Positions 36,968 through 45,944 are shown, counted from the stretch's first letter. The stretch is 64,000 nucleotides of DNA from Streptomyces antibioticus (GCF_001514065.1 NZ_KQ948423.1:829717-893716); one strand, 5' to 3'. A program made the numbers and translations. The notes: a model not told the origin generated them from the sequence alone.

Positions 36968-37503
36968 CCACCCCCCACACCTTCACCTTCCGCCCGCTCG
37001 ACCCGCTCAAGGACGCCGAGCTGCTGCACGGCTGGGTCACCCACCCCAAGGCCGCGTTCTGGATGATGCAGGACGCGAAACTGGAGGACGTCGAGCGCGC
37101 GTACATGGAGATAGCCGCCGACGAACACCACCACGCGCTGCTGGGTCTCGACGCGTACGGCGTCCCCGCCTTCCTGATGGAGAAGTACGACCCCGCCCAC
37201 CGTGAACTCGTAGGCCTGTACGAGCCGTTGCCGGGTGACATCGGCATGCACTTCCTCACCCCGCCGACCGACACCCCCGTCCACGGCTTCACGCGGGCCG
37301 TCATCACCGCCGTGATGGCCCACCTCTTCGAGGACCCGGCCGTCCAGCGCGTCGTCGTCGAGCCGGACGTGTCCAACAAGGCCGTCCACGCCCTCAACGA
37401 GGCCGTCGGGTTCGTGCCCGAGCGGGAGATCCAGAAGCCGGAGAAAAGGGCACTGCTCAGCTTCTGCACCCGCGCGCAGTTCGCGAAGGCGGTGTCCGCA
37501 TGA
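36964..37503 (+). CDS. desC: N-hydroxycadaverine acyltransferase DesC
   Basis: The protein has 179 residues of the GNAT-like siderophore acyltransferase family (IucB/AlcB-like): [53 protein letters not shown] and [20 protein letters not shown]. It transfers acetyl or succinyl groups from CoA to N-hydroxycadaverine, giving the hydroxamates that DesD condenses. It overlaps desB and desD by 4 bases each, showing translational coupling within the operon. Confidence 0.92.
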   Translation: MTTPHTFTFRPLDPLKDAELLHGWVTHPKAAFWMMQDAKLEDVERAYMEIAADEHHHALLGLDAYGVPAFLMEKYDPAHRELVGLYEPLPGDIGMHFLTPPTDTPVHGFTRAVITAVMAHLFEDPAVQRVVVEPDVSNKAVHALNEAVGFVPEREIQKPEKRALLSFCTRAQFAKAVSA

Positions 37504-39272
37504 GCCTCGCCGACTCCGTCGCCCACCTCTCCCCCGAGCGCTGGGAGAAGGCCAACCGCCTCCTCATCCGCAAGGCCCTCGCCGAGTTCGCACACGAGCG
37601 GCTCATCACCCCGGAGGCCACCGCCGACGGCCGCTTCGAGGTCCGCAGCGACGACGGCCTGACCCGCTACGGGTTCACCGCCACGCGCCGCGCCCTCGAC
37701 CACTGGCAGGTCGACGCCGACTCGATCTCCCGTCACCGGGACGGCGTCGACCTCCCCCTCGCCGCCCTCGACTTCTTCATCGAGCTCAAGAAGTCCCTGG
37801 GCCTGAGCGACGCGATCCTGCCGGTCTACCTGGAGGAGATCTCCTCCACCCTCTCCGGCACCTGCTACAAGCTCACCAAGCCCCGGATCCCGGTCGCCGA
37901 GCTGGCGAGAAGCGGCTTCCAGGCCATCGAGACCGGCATGACCGAGGGCCACCCCTGCTTCGTCGCCAACAACGGCCGGCTCGGCTTCGGCATCCACGAG
38001 TACCTGTCGTACGCCCCCGAGACCGCGAGCCCCGTCCGCCTGGTCTGGCTGGCCGCGCACCGCTCCCGCGCCGCCTTCACGGCCGGTGTCGGGATCGAGT
38101 ACGAGACCTTCGTCCGCGAGGAGCTGGGCGCGGAGACGGTCGACCGCTTCCACGCCACCCTGCGGGCCCAGCAGCTCGACCCCGCCGACTACCTCCTCAT
38201 TCCCGTCCACCCCTGGCAGTGGTGGAACAAGCTCTCCGTCACCTTCGCCGCCGAGGTCGCCCGCCGCCACCTCGTCTGCCTGGGCGAGGGCGACGACGAA
38301 TACCTCGCCCAGCAGTCCATCCGGACCTTCTTCAACACGACCAGCCCCGAGAAGCACTACGTGAAGACGGCCCTGTCCGTCATCAACATGGGCTTCATGC
38401 GCGGCCTTTCGGCGGCGTACATGGAGGCGACCCCGGCCATCAACGACTGGCTCGCCCAACTCATCGACAACGACCCCGTGTTGAAGTCCACGGGCCTGTC
38501 GATCATCCGCGAGCGCGCGGCTGTCGGCTACCGCCACCTGGAGTACGAGGCCGCGACGGACCGCTACTCGCCGTACCGCAAGATGCTGGCCGCCCTGTGG
38601 CGCGAGAGCCCGGTGAACTCCCTCCAGGACGGGGAGTCGCTGGCGACGATGGCCTCCCTGGTCCACGTCGACCACGAGGGCCACTCCTTCGCGGGCGCGC
38701 TGATCGAACAGTCGGGCCTGACCCCCACCGAGTGGCTGCGCCGCTACCTGACGGCGTACTTCACCCCGCTCCTCCACAGCTTCTACGCCTACGACCTGGT
38801 CTACATGCCGCACGGCGAGAACGTGATCCTCGTCCTCAAGGACGGCGCCGTCGAGCGCGCGATCTACAAGGACATCGCCGAGGAGATCGCGGTCATGGAC
38901 GTCGACGCGGTGCTGCCGCCGGCGGTCGAACGCCTCCGCGTGGACGTCCCGGAGGACACGAAACTCCTGTCCGTCTTCACGGACGTCTTCGACTGCTTCT
39001 TCCGCTTCCTGGCGGCGAACCTCGCCTCCGAGGGAATCCTGGAGGAGGACGACTTCTGGCGGACGGTCGCGGAGGTCACCCGCACGTACCAGGCCTCGGT
39101 GCCCGAACTCGCCGACAAGTTCCGCCAGTACGACATGTTCGCCCCGGAGTTCGCCCTGTCCTGCCTCAACCGCCTCCAACTCCGCAACAACCAGCAGATG
39201 GTGGACCTCGCGGACCCGGCGGGCGCCCTCCAGCTGGTGGGCACCTTGAAGAACCCGATCGCGGAGTTCTGA
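37500..39272 (+). CDS. desD: Desferrioxamine synthetase DesD (NIS synthetase)
   Basis: The protein has 590 residues of the IucA/IucC family of NRPS-independent siderophore synthetases. Typical motifs are GHPCFVANNGRLGFG (ATP site), IPVHPWQWWNKL, KTALSVINMGFMRGLS and MPHGENVILVLKDG, followed by the ferric reductase-like C-terminal helical domain. It adenylates the carboxylate of N-succinyl-N-hydroxycadaverine and joins three units into desferrioxamine E, or mixed units into B. The ATG overlaps the desC stop. A strong hairpin at 39283-39323 ends the operon. Confidence 0.94.
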   Translation: MSLADSVAHLSPERWEKANRLLIRKALAEFAHERLITPEATADGRFEVRSDDGLTRYGFTATRRALDHWQVDADSISRHRDGVDLPLAALDFFIELKKSLGLSDAILPVYLEEISSTLSGTCYKLTKPRIPVAELARSGFQAIETGMTEGHPCFVANNGRLGFGIHEYLSYAPETASPVRLVWLAAHRSRAAFTAGVGIEYETFVREELGAETVDRFHATLRAQQLDPADYLLIPVHPWQWWNKLSVTFAAEVARRHLVCLGEGDDEYLAQQSIRTFFNTTSPEKHYVKTALSVINMGFMRGLSAAYMEATPAINDWLAQLIDNDPVLKSTGLSIIRERAAVGYRHLEYEAATDRYSPYRKMLAALWRESPVNSLQDGESLATMASLVHVDHEGHSFAGALIEQSGLTPTEWLRRYLTAYFTPLLHSFYAYDLVYMPHGENVILVLKDGAVERAIYKDIAEEIAVMDVDAVLPPAVERLRVDVPEDTKLLSVFTDVFDCFFRFLAANLASEGILEEDDFWRTVAEVTRTYQASVPELADKFRQYDMFAPEFALSCLNRLQLRNNQQMVDLADPAGALQLVGTLKNPIAEF

Positions 39273-39282
39273 CCCAGAGACA

Positions 39283-39323
39283 GACGGGCGCCCCGGGAGT
39301 ACGGTCCTCCGGGGGCGCCCGTC
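39283..39323 (+). terminator. Terminator of desABCD
   Basis: GACGGGCGCCCC (39283-39294) pairs with GGGGCGCCCGTC (39312-39323) in a perfect 12-bp stem, starting 11 bases after the desD stop codon. Confidence 0.8.
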
Positions 39324-39342
39324 GAAACTACCGTTGCCTACA

Positions 39343-39393
39343 AGGCTTTTAGGGGCGCGGGGAACTGCGCGACCAGCCCCCACGCACCCGCAG
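39343..39393 (+). repeat. Dispersed intergenic repeat, copy B
   Basis: The 43-bp core at 39351-39393 starts AGGGGCGCGGGGAACTGCGC and ends ACCCGCAG. It is preceded by AGGCTTTT, a shortened form of the flank in copies A and C. It lies between the desD terminator and the hexA stop codon (which is on the other strand, 39402-39404). Confidence 0.85.
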
Positions 39394-39401
39394 CCGAAGA
39401 A

Positions 39402-41003
39402 CTACCAAGGCACCTGAGGCGACCGGTAATAACCAATCCCCATCGCCTCCCACCGAGCCCCCTGCGCAGCGAGCCGCACCCGATACGACTCCCAGTCATG
39501 CGTGGCAGCCGCCGACCACCCCAACTCGGCCACCCCCGCCAGCCGCGGAAACGCCATGTACTCAAGGTCGGCCGAAGAACTGATCGTCTCCGTCCACAAC
39601 GGCGCCTCGACGCCCCGCACAGCCTCAGCAGGCACCCCCGGCAGATAGTCCCCCGGATCCCAGTCGTACGCCCTCCGCACCTCCACCAACCCGGCCCAGT
39701 CCTGCCCCAGCGGCGTATCGGCGGTGTACTTCATGTCGAGGTACACCCGGTCGGCCGGCGACAGAACAACGCCCGTACCGTTCTGCGCGGCCTTCGCCAC
39801 CTGCGCCTTCTCCTCCGCGCTGGTGTCGTCCAGCCCCCAGTACTGCGCCACCGCCCCCCGCGAGGGGTTCGCGCCGGTCAGCTGATGCCAGCCCACCACC
39901 GTCTTGCCGTACTTGGCGACGATCGGCTGCACCCGGTCCATGAACGTGACGTAGTCCTCATGGCTGGTCGAGTGCGCCTCGTCCCCGCCGATGTGCAGAT
40001 AGCGGCCGGGCGTGAGCGCGGCGAGTTCCCGGATCACGTCGTCGACGAAGTCGTACGTGCGGTCCTTGCCGACGCACAGCGAACTGAAGCCGACCTCGGT
40101 GCCGGTGTAGAGCGGCGGCGCGACCCCGTCGCAGTTCAGCTCGGCGTACGAGGCGAGCGCGGCGTTGGTGTGGCCGGGCATGTCGATCTCGGGGACGACC
40201 TCCAGATAGCGCGAGGACGCGTACCGGACGATCTCCTTGTAGTCGGCCTTGGTGTAGAAACCACCGGGCCCGCCGCCGACCTGCGTCGAGCCGCCGTACG
40301 TCGCCAGGCGCGGCCAGGAGTCGATCGCGATACGCCAGCCCTGGTCGTCGCTGAGATGCAGATGCAGCTTGTTGACCTTGTAGAGGGCCAACTGGTCGAT
40401 GTACCGCTTGACTTGGTCGACGGTGAAGAAGTGCCGGGACACGTCGAGCATCGCGCCGCGCCAGCCGTAGCGCGGGCTGTCGGTGATCGCCCCGCCCGCG
40501 ACCAGCCACGGTCCCGGCTGCACGGAGCCCTTCTCGACCTTCGCCGGCAGCAGCTGCCGCAGGGTCTGCACACCGTGGAAGAGCCCGGCGGGCCGGGCGG
40601 CGGTGATGGTGACACCCTTGGCCCCGCTGACGAGCCGGTACCCCTCGGCACCGAACTCGCCTTTGGTCAGCCGAAGTTGGATCTCACCCCCGCGCCCCGC
40701 GGCCACCGGCAGCCGATAGCCGGTGGACGGCCTCAGCACCCCGGCGAGGTACTCCCCGATCCGGCGCACCTCCCGTGAATCGTCCACGCCGATACGGGTC
40801 TTCGCCGTGATGCGGTACGGCGATCCGCCCGGCGTCACCTTCGAGGGCGCCGGAATCACCTGGTCGAGCGGTGTGGCCTCGGCGGGCGTCGGCGCCGCGC
40901 CCACGGCGAGCGAGCCCACCGCCACGAGCAGCAACGCGCCCAGAACTCGGGTCGTACGGGGAGTCGTTCTGCGGTTCCGTCTCACCTGCGCCCCCTCCTC
41001 CAT
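39402..41003 (-). CDS. hexA: Secreted beta-N-acetylhexosaminidase (GH20)
   Basis: The protein has 533 residues with a signal peptide (VLGALLLVAVGSLAVGAAPT). A GH20b-type N-terminal domain (about 45-165) precedes the catalytic barrel. Asp341-Glu342 in HIGGDEAHS are the catalytic pair for substrate-assisted hydrolysis; LHLHLSDDQGWRI and WTETISSSADLEYMAFPR are further GH20 motifs. It releases GlcNAc from chitobiose and chitin oligomers outside the cell. I used ATG 41003 (AGGAGAAGG upstream); a GTG at 40985 with GGAGG is equally possible. A DasR-like site lies 22 bases upstream, fitting GlcNAc-responsive control. Confidence 0.92.
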   Translation of the reverse strand: MEEGAQVRRNRRTTPRTTRVLGALLLVAVGSLAVGAAPTPAEATPLDQVIPAPSKVTPGGSPYRITAKTRIGVDDSREVRRIGEYLAGVLRPSTGYRLPVAAGRGGEIQLRLTKGEFGAEGYRLVSGAKGVTITAARPAGLFHGVQTLRQLLPAKVEKGSVQPGPWLVAGGAITDSPRYGWRGAMLDVSRHFFTVDQVKRYIDQLALYKVNKLHLHLSDDQGWRIAIDSWPRLATYGGSTQVGGGPGGFYTKADYKEIVRYASSRYLEVVPEIDMPGHTNAALASYAELNCDGVAPPLYTGTEVGFSSLCVGKDRTYDFVDDVIRELAALTPGRYLHIGGDEAHSTSHEDYVTFMDRVQPIVAKYGKTVVGWHQLTGANPSRGAVAQYWGLDDTSAEEKAQVAKAAQNGTGVVLSPADRVYLDMKYTADTPLGQDWAGLVEVRRAYDWDPGDYLPGVPAEAVRGVEAPLWTETISSSADLEYMAFPRLAGVAELGWSAAATHDWESYRVRLAAQGARWEAMGIGYYRSPQVPW

Positions 41004-41025
41004 CAGCCTTCTCCTGCAACCCGGG

Positions 41026-41041
41026 ATTGGTGCAGACCACT
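41026..41041. promoter_or_regulatory. DasR-responsive element (dre-like) before hexA
   Basis: ATTGGTGCAGACCACT matches the 16-bp dre consensus ACTGGTCTAGACCACT at 13 positions, with a perfect right half. It is 22 bases upstream of the hexA ATG. DasR, the GlcNAc regulator, is known to control chitinolytic genes in Streptomyces. Confidence 0.7.
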
Positions 41042-41124
41042 CTGCCGGGTGACCGGCCGGTTGCGGAAGTGCACGGCACCACGGGCGCCCGCGGCACCGG
41101 CAACCCCGATGCCAGACTTGCCCC

Positions 41125-42021
41125 ATGGCGGAAATCATCCAGAAGGACGGCACCTGGGCCTTCGACGGCGACGCCCTGCGCCTGACCCCGGGACGCGACA
41201 AGAACGTCAGCCTGCTCCGCAAGACCCTGGGTGAACTCGTCGTCCCGCTGGGCGCGTTGGCGGGGATCTCCTTCGAGCAGGGCCGCAAGGCCGGGCGGCT
41301 GAGGCTGCGGCTGCGCGACGGCGCCGACCCGCTGCTGCACGCCACCGGCGGCCGGCTCACCGAACCCAACGACCCCTATCAGCTCATCGTCGAGTCGGAC
41401 CGCTACGGCGTCGCCGAGTACTTCGTGGACGAGGTCCGCGAGGCGCTCCTCCTCGACCAGGTCCCGGCGACCCCGGTCACGGAGTTCCTCCTCCCCGGCC
41501 CGGCGGTCCCGCTGTCGGTCTCCGCGGGCGACGGCACCGCGACCTTCGACGGCGAGCGCGTCCGTCTGGAGTGGAACTGGAAGACGGAGGACGCCAAGGC
41601 CGCCGCCGGCATCCGCACCCTCCCCCTCACCGACCTCGCCGCCGTGGAGTGGCTCCCGGCGGCCGGCCTGGACAACGGCCACCTCCGCTTCACGGTGCAC
41701 AGCGCCCCCACCAAGGCCCCGGCGAAGTACGACCCCCACTCCGTGGAGCTGTGGGGCTTCAAGAAGGACCCGCTGATGGCCCTGATCGCGGCGGCCGTCC
41801 AGGCCAGGCTCCCTCACCCGGCCCGGACGGCCCCCGTCGACGTACGCAAGACCCTGGACTCCCGACCGGAAACGCCTTCCCTCCCGGTCGCCGCCCCCGT
41901 CGAGGACGGCCACGACGCCCTCCTGCGCCGTCTGCGCGAGCTCGGCGAGCTGCGCCGCACGGGTGTGCTGACGGAGGAGGAGTTCACGATGGCCAAACAG
42001 GCGATCCTCAAACGGATGTGA
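41125..42021 (+). CDS. DUF4429 protein with C-terminal SHOCT domain
   Basis: The protein has 298 residues. The N-terminal 240 residues form two similar DUF4429 units (QKDGTWAFDGDALRL and AGDGTATFDGERVRLEW are equivalent beta starts, each followed by PLxxLA turns), a PH-like beta fold. A linker of about 30 residues leads to a SHOCT motif (LLRRLRELGELRRTGVLTEE, then FTMAKQAIL), a short helical hairpin thought to mediate oligomerisation. The protein is cytoplasmic, without signal or membrane segment. Function is unknown. It is divergent from hexA and converges with the phosphatase gene. Confidence 0.8.
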   Translation: MAEIIQKDGTWAFDGDALRLTPGRDKNVSLLRKTLGELVVPLGALAGISFEQGRKAGRLRLRLRDGADPLLHATGGRLTEPNDPYQLIVESDRYGVAEYFVDEVREALLLDQVPATPVTEFLLPGPAVPLSVSAGDGTATFDGERVRLEWNWKTEDAKAAAGIRTLPLTDLAAVEWLPAAGLDNGHLRFTVHSAPTKAPAKYDPHSVELWGFKKDPLMALIAAAVQARLPHPARTAPVDVRKTLDSRPETPSLPVAAPVEDGHDALLRRLRELGELRRTGVLTEEEFTMAKQAILKRM

Positions 42022-42038
42022 CGGGCACTGCCAGATGG

Positions 42039-43610
42039 TTACTTGGCCTTGCGCGCCACCGTGAAGTGGTCGATCCGGTCCCCGGTCTCGGCGATGCCCG
42101 ACACCTTGAGCTTGGCCCAGTGCCCGCGCGGCGCCGGTTCCACGTCCACCCGCAGGAACGAGTAGTTGAGGTAGCGCACCCGGGACCAGGCGACGGTCTC
42201 GTTGACCTTGCCGTCCTTGGTGTTGATGAAGGAGGCGACGGACTCGACCTCGTTCTGGTGCCCCTCGTACGAGTCGGGCGCGGTGAACGCGTACAGACTG
42301 CGCCCCGCCGCACCCGCCGTCACGTACACCACACCCTCGGTCTCGGGATACGCCGTCTCGCCGATCGGGAGCTTCTTGGCGACCTTGTTGCCTTTGATGA
42401 CGTCGGTCCGCTCGTACTGGTGGTTGTGGCCGTTGATGACCAGGTCCACCGTGTACTTCTCGAACAGCGGCACCCACTCCTGCCGTACGCCGCCCTCGGA
42501 GGCGTGCGCGGTGGAGGTGCAGTAGGCGCAGTGGTGGAAGAAGACGACGATGAAGTCGATGTCGTGCCGGGCCCGGAACTTCTTCAGCTGCCCCTCGAAC
42601 CACGTGGTCTGGGTGCCGCCGGAGATGCCGAGGTTGGCGGGGATCTCGTACGACACGTCGTTGGGGTCGAGCGAGATGATCGCGGTGTTGCCGTGGACGA
42701 AGGAGTAGACGCCCGGGAGGTTCTTCTTGTCCGGCCCGTTGTCGGGGAGCGTGAAGCGGGCCTCCTCGCCGCCGTAGCCGTTGGGCGAGTACCAGGCCTC
42801 CATGTCGTGGTTGCCGTAACTCACCATCCACGGCACCGACTTGGCGACCGACTCGGTCTGCGCGAGGAACTGGTCCCACACCCGCGAGTCGAAGCCGGTG
42901 TCGGCGGACTTGCCCTGTCCGGCGGGGTCGGCGTAGGCGATGTCGCCGGCGTGCAGGTGGAAGGCCGGGTTCTGGCCGAGGATCAGGGAGTCGTTGGCGA
43001 GGCCGTGGTAGCTGACGCCCTGGTCGCCGAAGGCGGTGAAGGTGAAGGGCGCCTTGTGGGCGGGGGCGGTGGTGAAGGTGCCGAGGGTGCCGACGAGGTG
43101 CGGGGCGGCCGGGTCGAAGCCCTTGTGTCCGACGCCGTAGTAGTACGTCTTGCCGGGCTTGAGGTGGGTCAGCTTGGCGTGGACGTAGTACTGGGTGTGG
43201 TCGGCGCTCGTGCCCACGCCCGCCGGGGTGTAGAGGGTGCGGACCTCGGCGTCGATCTTGCGGGAGAGGTCCCAGGGGTGGGCGCCGATGCGGATGAAGG
43301 GCTTCTTGACGGCGACGGGGACCTGCCACGAGACGGTCATCTCGGTGCGCGGGTCGCTGCCGTAGGCGAGGTGGCGGCCGAAGGGGGCCACCAGGGCCCC
43401 GTCGACGGTCTCGGTGCGCGGGGCGGCCATCGGCGTGGCCTGGGCGGTGGCGCCGGGCACGAACGCGCCACCTGTGACGGCGCCCAGCGTGACCGCGCCG
43501 CCCCTGATCATCGTGCGCCGGGAGAATCTGGCGCGCAGGTACTCGTGCTGCTCGGCCATGCTCATGCGGTCGGCGAGCTGCTCGGGTACGCCCATGCGAG
43601 GAATGTCCAT
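42039..43610 (-). CDS. Tat-exported purple-acid-type metallophosphoesterase
   Basis: The protein has 523 residues. A Tat signal (SRRTMIRGGAVTLGAVTGGA) is preceded by an extended 28-residue n-region. A fibronectin-like purple acid phosphatase N-domain (about 75-185) is followed by the metallophosphatase core: AFGDQGVSYHG, HAGDIAYADP, YGNHDME, VVFFHHCAYC and INGHNHQYER give the five metal-ligand blocks. It should hydrolyse phosphate esters outside the cell using a dinuclear metal centre. The ATG at 43610 is the likely start (GAGGGG about 15 bases upstream). An 18-bp palindrome lies in the divergent promoter region. Confidence 0.88.
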   Translation of the reverse strand: MDIPRMGVPEQLADRMSMAEQHEYLRARFSRRTMIRGGAVTLGAVTGGAFVPGATAQATPMAAPRTETVDGALVAPFGRHLAYGSDPRTEMTVSWQVPVAVKKPFIRIGAHPWDLSRKIDAEVRTLYTPAGVGTSADHTQYYVHAKLTHLKPGKTYYYGVGHKGFDPAAPHLVGTLGTFTTAPAHKAPFTFTAFGDQGVSYHGLANDSLILGQNPAFHLHAGDIAYADPAGQGKSADTGFDSRVWDQFLAQTESVAKSVPWMVSYGNHDMEAWYSPNGYGGEEARFTLPDNGPDKKNLPGVYSFVHGNTAIISLDPNDVSYEIPANLGISGGTQTTWFEGQLKKFRARHDIDFIVVFFHHCAYCTSTAHASEGGVRQEWVPLFEKYTVDLVINGHNHQYERTDVIKGNKVAKKLPIGETAYPETEGVVYVTAGAAGRSLYAFTAPDSYEGHQNEVESVASFINTKDGKVNETVAWSRVRYLNYSFLRVDVEPAPRGHWAKLKVSGIAETGDRIDHFTVARKAK

Positions 43611-43722
43611 GACGACCGAAACTCGTCCCCTCAGGCAACGAGACGCAAGACGCCGGGTGGCCAAGTCACGAACACGGCCTCATAAGAGATTCAATGTTCT
43701 TCTAAGAGTTTCTACAGCGCCT

Positions 43723-43740
43723 CTGCCCGATATCGGGCAG
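43723..43740. promoter_or_regulatory. Perfect 18-bp palindrome in a divergent promoter region
   Basis: CTGCCCGATATCGGGCAG is a perfect palindrome between the phosphatase gene (start 43610, minus) and the small conserved gene (start 43782, plus). Its centre is about 50 bases upstream of the latter. With no loop it is more likely a dimer-binding operator than a terminator. The regulator is unknown. Confidence 0.55.
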
Positions 43741-43781
43741 GATTCTTGCGAGGCGGCCCCCGATACCCCAGGATCTACCGA

Positions 43782-44039
43782 GTGCACGACGACCTTGTTG
43801 ATCACCTGACCCGCACCACGCCCCTCCAGCGGGGCGAGGCGCTGCGGGTGATCCAGGACGTGCTCGCCTACTTCGACGAGACGACCGAGGGGTACGTCCG
43901 TCGCCGCCACCGCGAGCTCCAGGCCCAGGGCCTGGTGAACGCGGAGATCTTCGACCGGATCGAGGCGGACCTGAAATACCGGGCGGTGGCCCCGCCGGAG
44001 CTCACGCTCCGCCAGCTGCGCCGGATCGTCTACGGCTAG
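43782..44039 (+). CDS. Small conserved protein of unknown function upstream of glmS
   Basis: The protein has 85 residues from the GTG at 43782 (AGGA 9 bases upstream); an in-frame TTG at 43746 would add 12 residues. It is predicted to be mostly helical and charged: HLTRTTPLQRGEALRVIQDV, LAYFDETTEGYVRRRHRELQ, AEIFDRIEADLKYR. There is no membrane or signal segment. Its stop is 14 bases before the glmS ATG, so the two are co-transcribed, and it may influence the synthase. No family is recognised. Confidence 0.65.
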   Translation: MHDDLVDHLTRTTPLQRGEALRVIQDVLAYFDETTEGYVRRRHRELQAQGLVNAEIFDRIEADLKYRAVAPPELTLRQLRRIVYG

Positions 44040-44053
44040 GAATACGTATACAT

Positions 44054-45871
44054 ATGTGCGGAATCGTCGGATACATCGGCAAGCGTGACGTGGCGCCGCT
44101 GCTCCTGGAGGGCCTCCAGCGCCTGGAGTACCGGGGCTACGACTCGGCGGGCATCGCCATCACCGCGCCGAAGACGGCCGGGCTCAGGACGGTCAAGGCC
44201 AAGGGCCGCGTCCGTGACCTGGAGGCCAAGGTCCCGGCCCGCTTCAAGGGCACGACCGGCATCGCCCACACCCGCTGGGCCACCCACGGCGCCCCCTCCG
44301 ACGTGAACGCCCACCCGCACCTCGACGCCGAGGGCAAGGTCGCCGTCGTCCACAACGGCATCATCGACAACGCCTCCGACCTGCGCCGCAAGCTGGAGGC
44401 CGATGGTGTCGAGTTCCTCTCGGAGACCGACACCGAGGTCCTCGTCCACCTCATCGCCCGCTCGCAGCAGGAGAAGCTGGAGGACAAGGTCCGCGAGACC
44501 CTCCGCCTGATCGAGGGCACGTACGGCATCGCCGTCCTGCACGCCGACTTCCCGGACCGCATCGTCGTCGCCCGCAACGGCTCCCCGGTCGTCCTCGGCA
44601 TCGGCGAGAAGGAGATGTTCGTCGCCTCGGACATCGCCGCCCTGGTCGCCCACACGCGGCAGATAGTGACGCTGGGCGACGGCGAGATGGCCACCCTGAA
44701 GGCCGACGACTTCCGCACCTACACGACGGAGGGCACCCGCACCACGGCGGAGCCCACCACCGTGGAGTGGGAGGCCGCCTCCTACGACATGGGCGGCCAC
44801 GACACGTACATGCACAAGGAGATCTTCGAGCAGGCCGAGGCGGTCGACCGCGTCCTGCGCGGCCGCATCGACGACCGCTTCTCCACGGTCCACCTCGGCG
44901 GCCTCAACCTCGACGCCCGCGAGGCCCGCCAGATCCGCCGCGTGAAGATCCTCGGCTGCGGCACCTCGTACCACGCCGGCATGATCGGCGCCCAGATGAT
45001 CGAGGAACTGGCCCGCATCCCCGCGGACGCCGAGCCGGCCTCCGAGTTCCGCTACCGCAACGCGGTCGTCGACCCCGACACCCTCTACGTGGCCGTCTCC
45101 CAGTCGGGTGAGACCTACGACGTCCTCGCGGCCGTCCAGGAGCTCAAGCGCAAGGGCGCGCGGGTCTTCGGCGTCGTGAACGTGGTCGGCTCGGCGATCG
45201 CCCGCGAGGCGGACGCGGGCATCTACGTCCACGCGGGCCCCGAGGTCTGCGTCGTCTCGACGAAGTGCTTCACGAACACGACGGTCGCCTTCGCCCTGCT
45301 CGCCCTCCACCTGGGCCGCACCCGCGACCTCTCGGTCCGCGACGGCAAGCGCATCATCGAGGGCCTGCGCAAGCTGCCCGCCCAGATCGCCGAGATCCTG
45401 GAGCGGGAGGAGGAGATCAAGAAGCTGGCCGAGCACTACACCGACGCCCGCTCGATGCTCTTCATCGGCCGCGTCCGGGGCTACCCGGTGGCCCGTGAGG
45501 CCTCCCTGAAGCTCAAGGAGGTCTCCTACATCCACGCCGAGGCCTACCCGGCCTCCGAGCTCAAGCACGGCCCGCTGGCCCTGATCGAGCCCGCCCTCCC
45601 CACGGTCGCGATCGTCCCCGACGACGACCTGCTGGAGAAGAACCGCGCCGCGATGGAGGAGATCAAGGCCCGCAGCGGCAAGATCCTCGCGGTAGCCCAC
45701 CAGCCCCAGGAGAAGGCCGACCACACGATCGTCGTCCCGAAGAACGAGGACGAACTCGACCCCATCCTGATGGGCATCCCCCTGCAACTCCTGGCGTACC
45801 ACACGGCATTGGGCCTGGGCCGAGACATCGACAAGCCGCGCAACCTCGCCAAGTCAGTAACGGTCGAGTAG
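44054..45871 (+). CDS. glmS: Glutamine-fructose-6-phosphate aminotransferase (GlmS paralogue)
   Basis: The protein has 605 residues. MCGIVGYIG gives the N-terminal nucleophile Cys after Met removal; TRWATHGAPSDVNAHPH belongs to the glutaminase domain (1-240). Two SIS sugar-isomerase domains follow (LGCGTSYHAGMIG, SQSGETYDVLAAV; FIGRVRGYPVAREASLKLKE), and the C-terminus ends KPRNLAKSVTVE as in GlmS. It makes glucosamine-6-phosphate for peptidoglycan. The ribosome site is weak (GGA about 12 bases before the ATG) and the 14-base AT-rich spacer AATACGTATACAT resembles a -10 box. Streptomyces usually have a second copy elsewhere; this may be the paralogue. Confidence 0.92.
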   Translation: MCGIVGYIGKRDVAPLLLEGLQRLEYRGYDSAGIAITAPKTAGLRTVKAKGRVRDLEAKVPARFKGTTGIAHTRWATHGAPSDVNAHPHLDAEGKVAVVHNGIIDNASDLRRKLEADGVEFLSETDTEVLVHLIARSQQEKLEDKVRETLRLIEGTYGIAVLHADFPDRIVVARNGSPVVLGIGEKEMFVASDIAALVAHTRQIVTLGDGEMATLKADDFRTYTTEGTRTTAEPTTVEWEAASYDMGGHDTYMHKEIFEQAEAVDRVLRGRIDDRFSTVHLGGLNLDAREARQIRRVKILGCGTSYHAGMIGAQMIEELARIPADAEPASEFRYRNAVVDPDTLYVAVSQSGETYDVLAAVQELKRKGARVFGVVNVVGSAIAREADAGIYVHAGPEVCVVSTKCFTNTTVAFALLALHLGRTRDLSVRDGKRIIEGLRKLPAQIAEILEREEEIKKLAEHYTDARSMLFIGRVRGYPVAREASLKLKEVSYIHAEAYPASELKHGPLALIEPALPTVAIVPDDDLLEKNRAAMEEIKARSGKILAVAHQPQEKADHTIVVPKNEDELDPILMGIPLQLLAYHTALGLGRDIDKPRNLAKSVTVE

Positions 45872-45928
45872 AGGCTTTTGCTTTTAGGGGCGCGGGGAAC
45901 TGCGCGACAAGCCCCCACCCACCCGCAG
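45872..45928 (+). repeat. Dispersed intergenic repeat, copy C
   Basis: The flank AGGCTTTTGCTTTT (45872-45885) and the 43-bp core at 45886-45928 (start AGGGGCGCGGGGAACTGCGC, end ACCCGCAG) begin exactly one base after the glmS stop codon. It matches copy B at 41 of 43 core positions. Confidence 0.85.
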
Positions 45929-45944
45929 CGGCCAACGAAACAGG

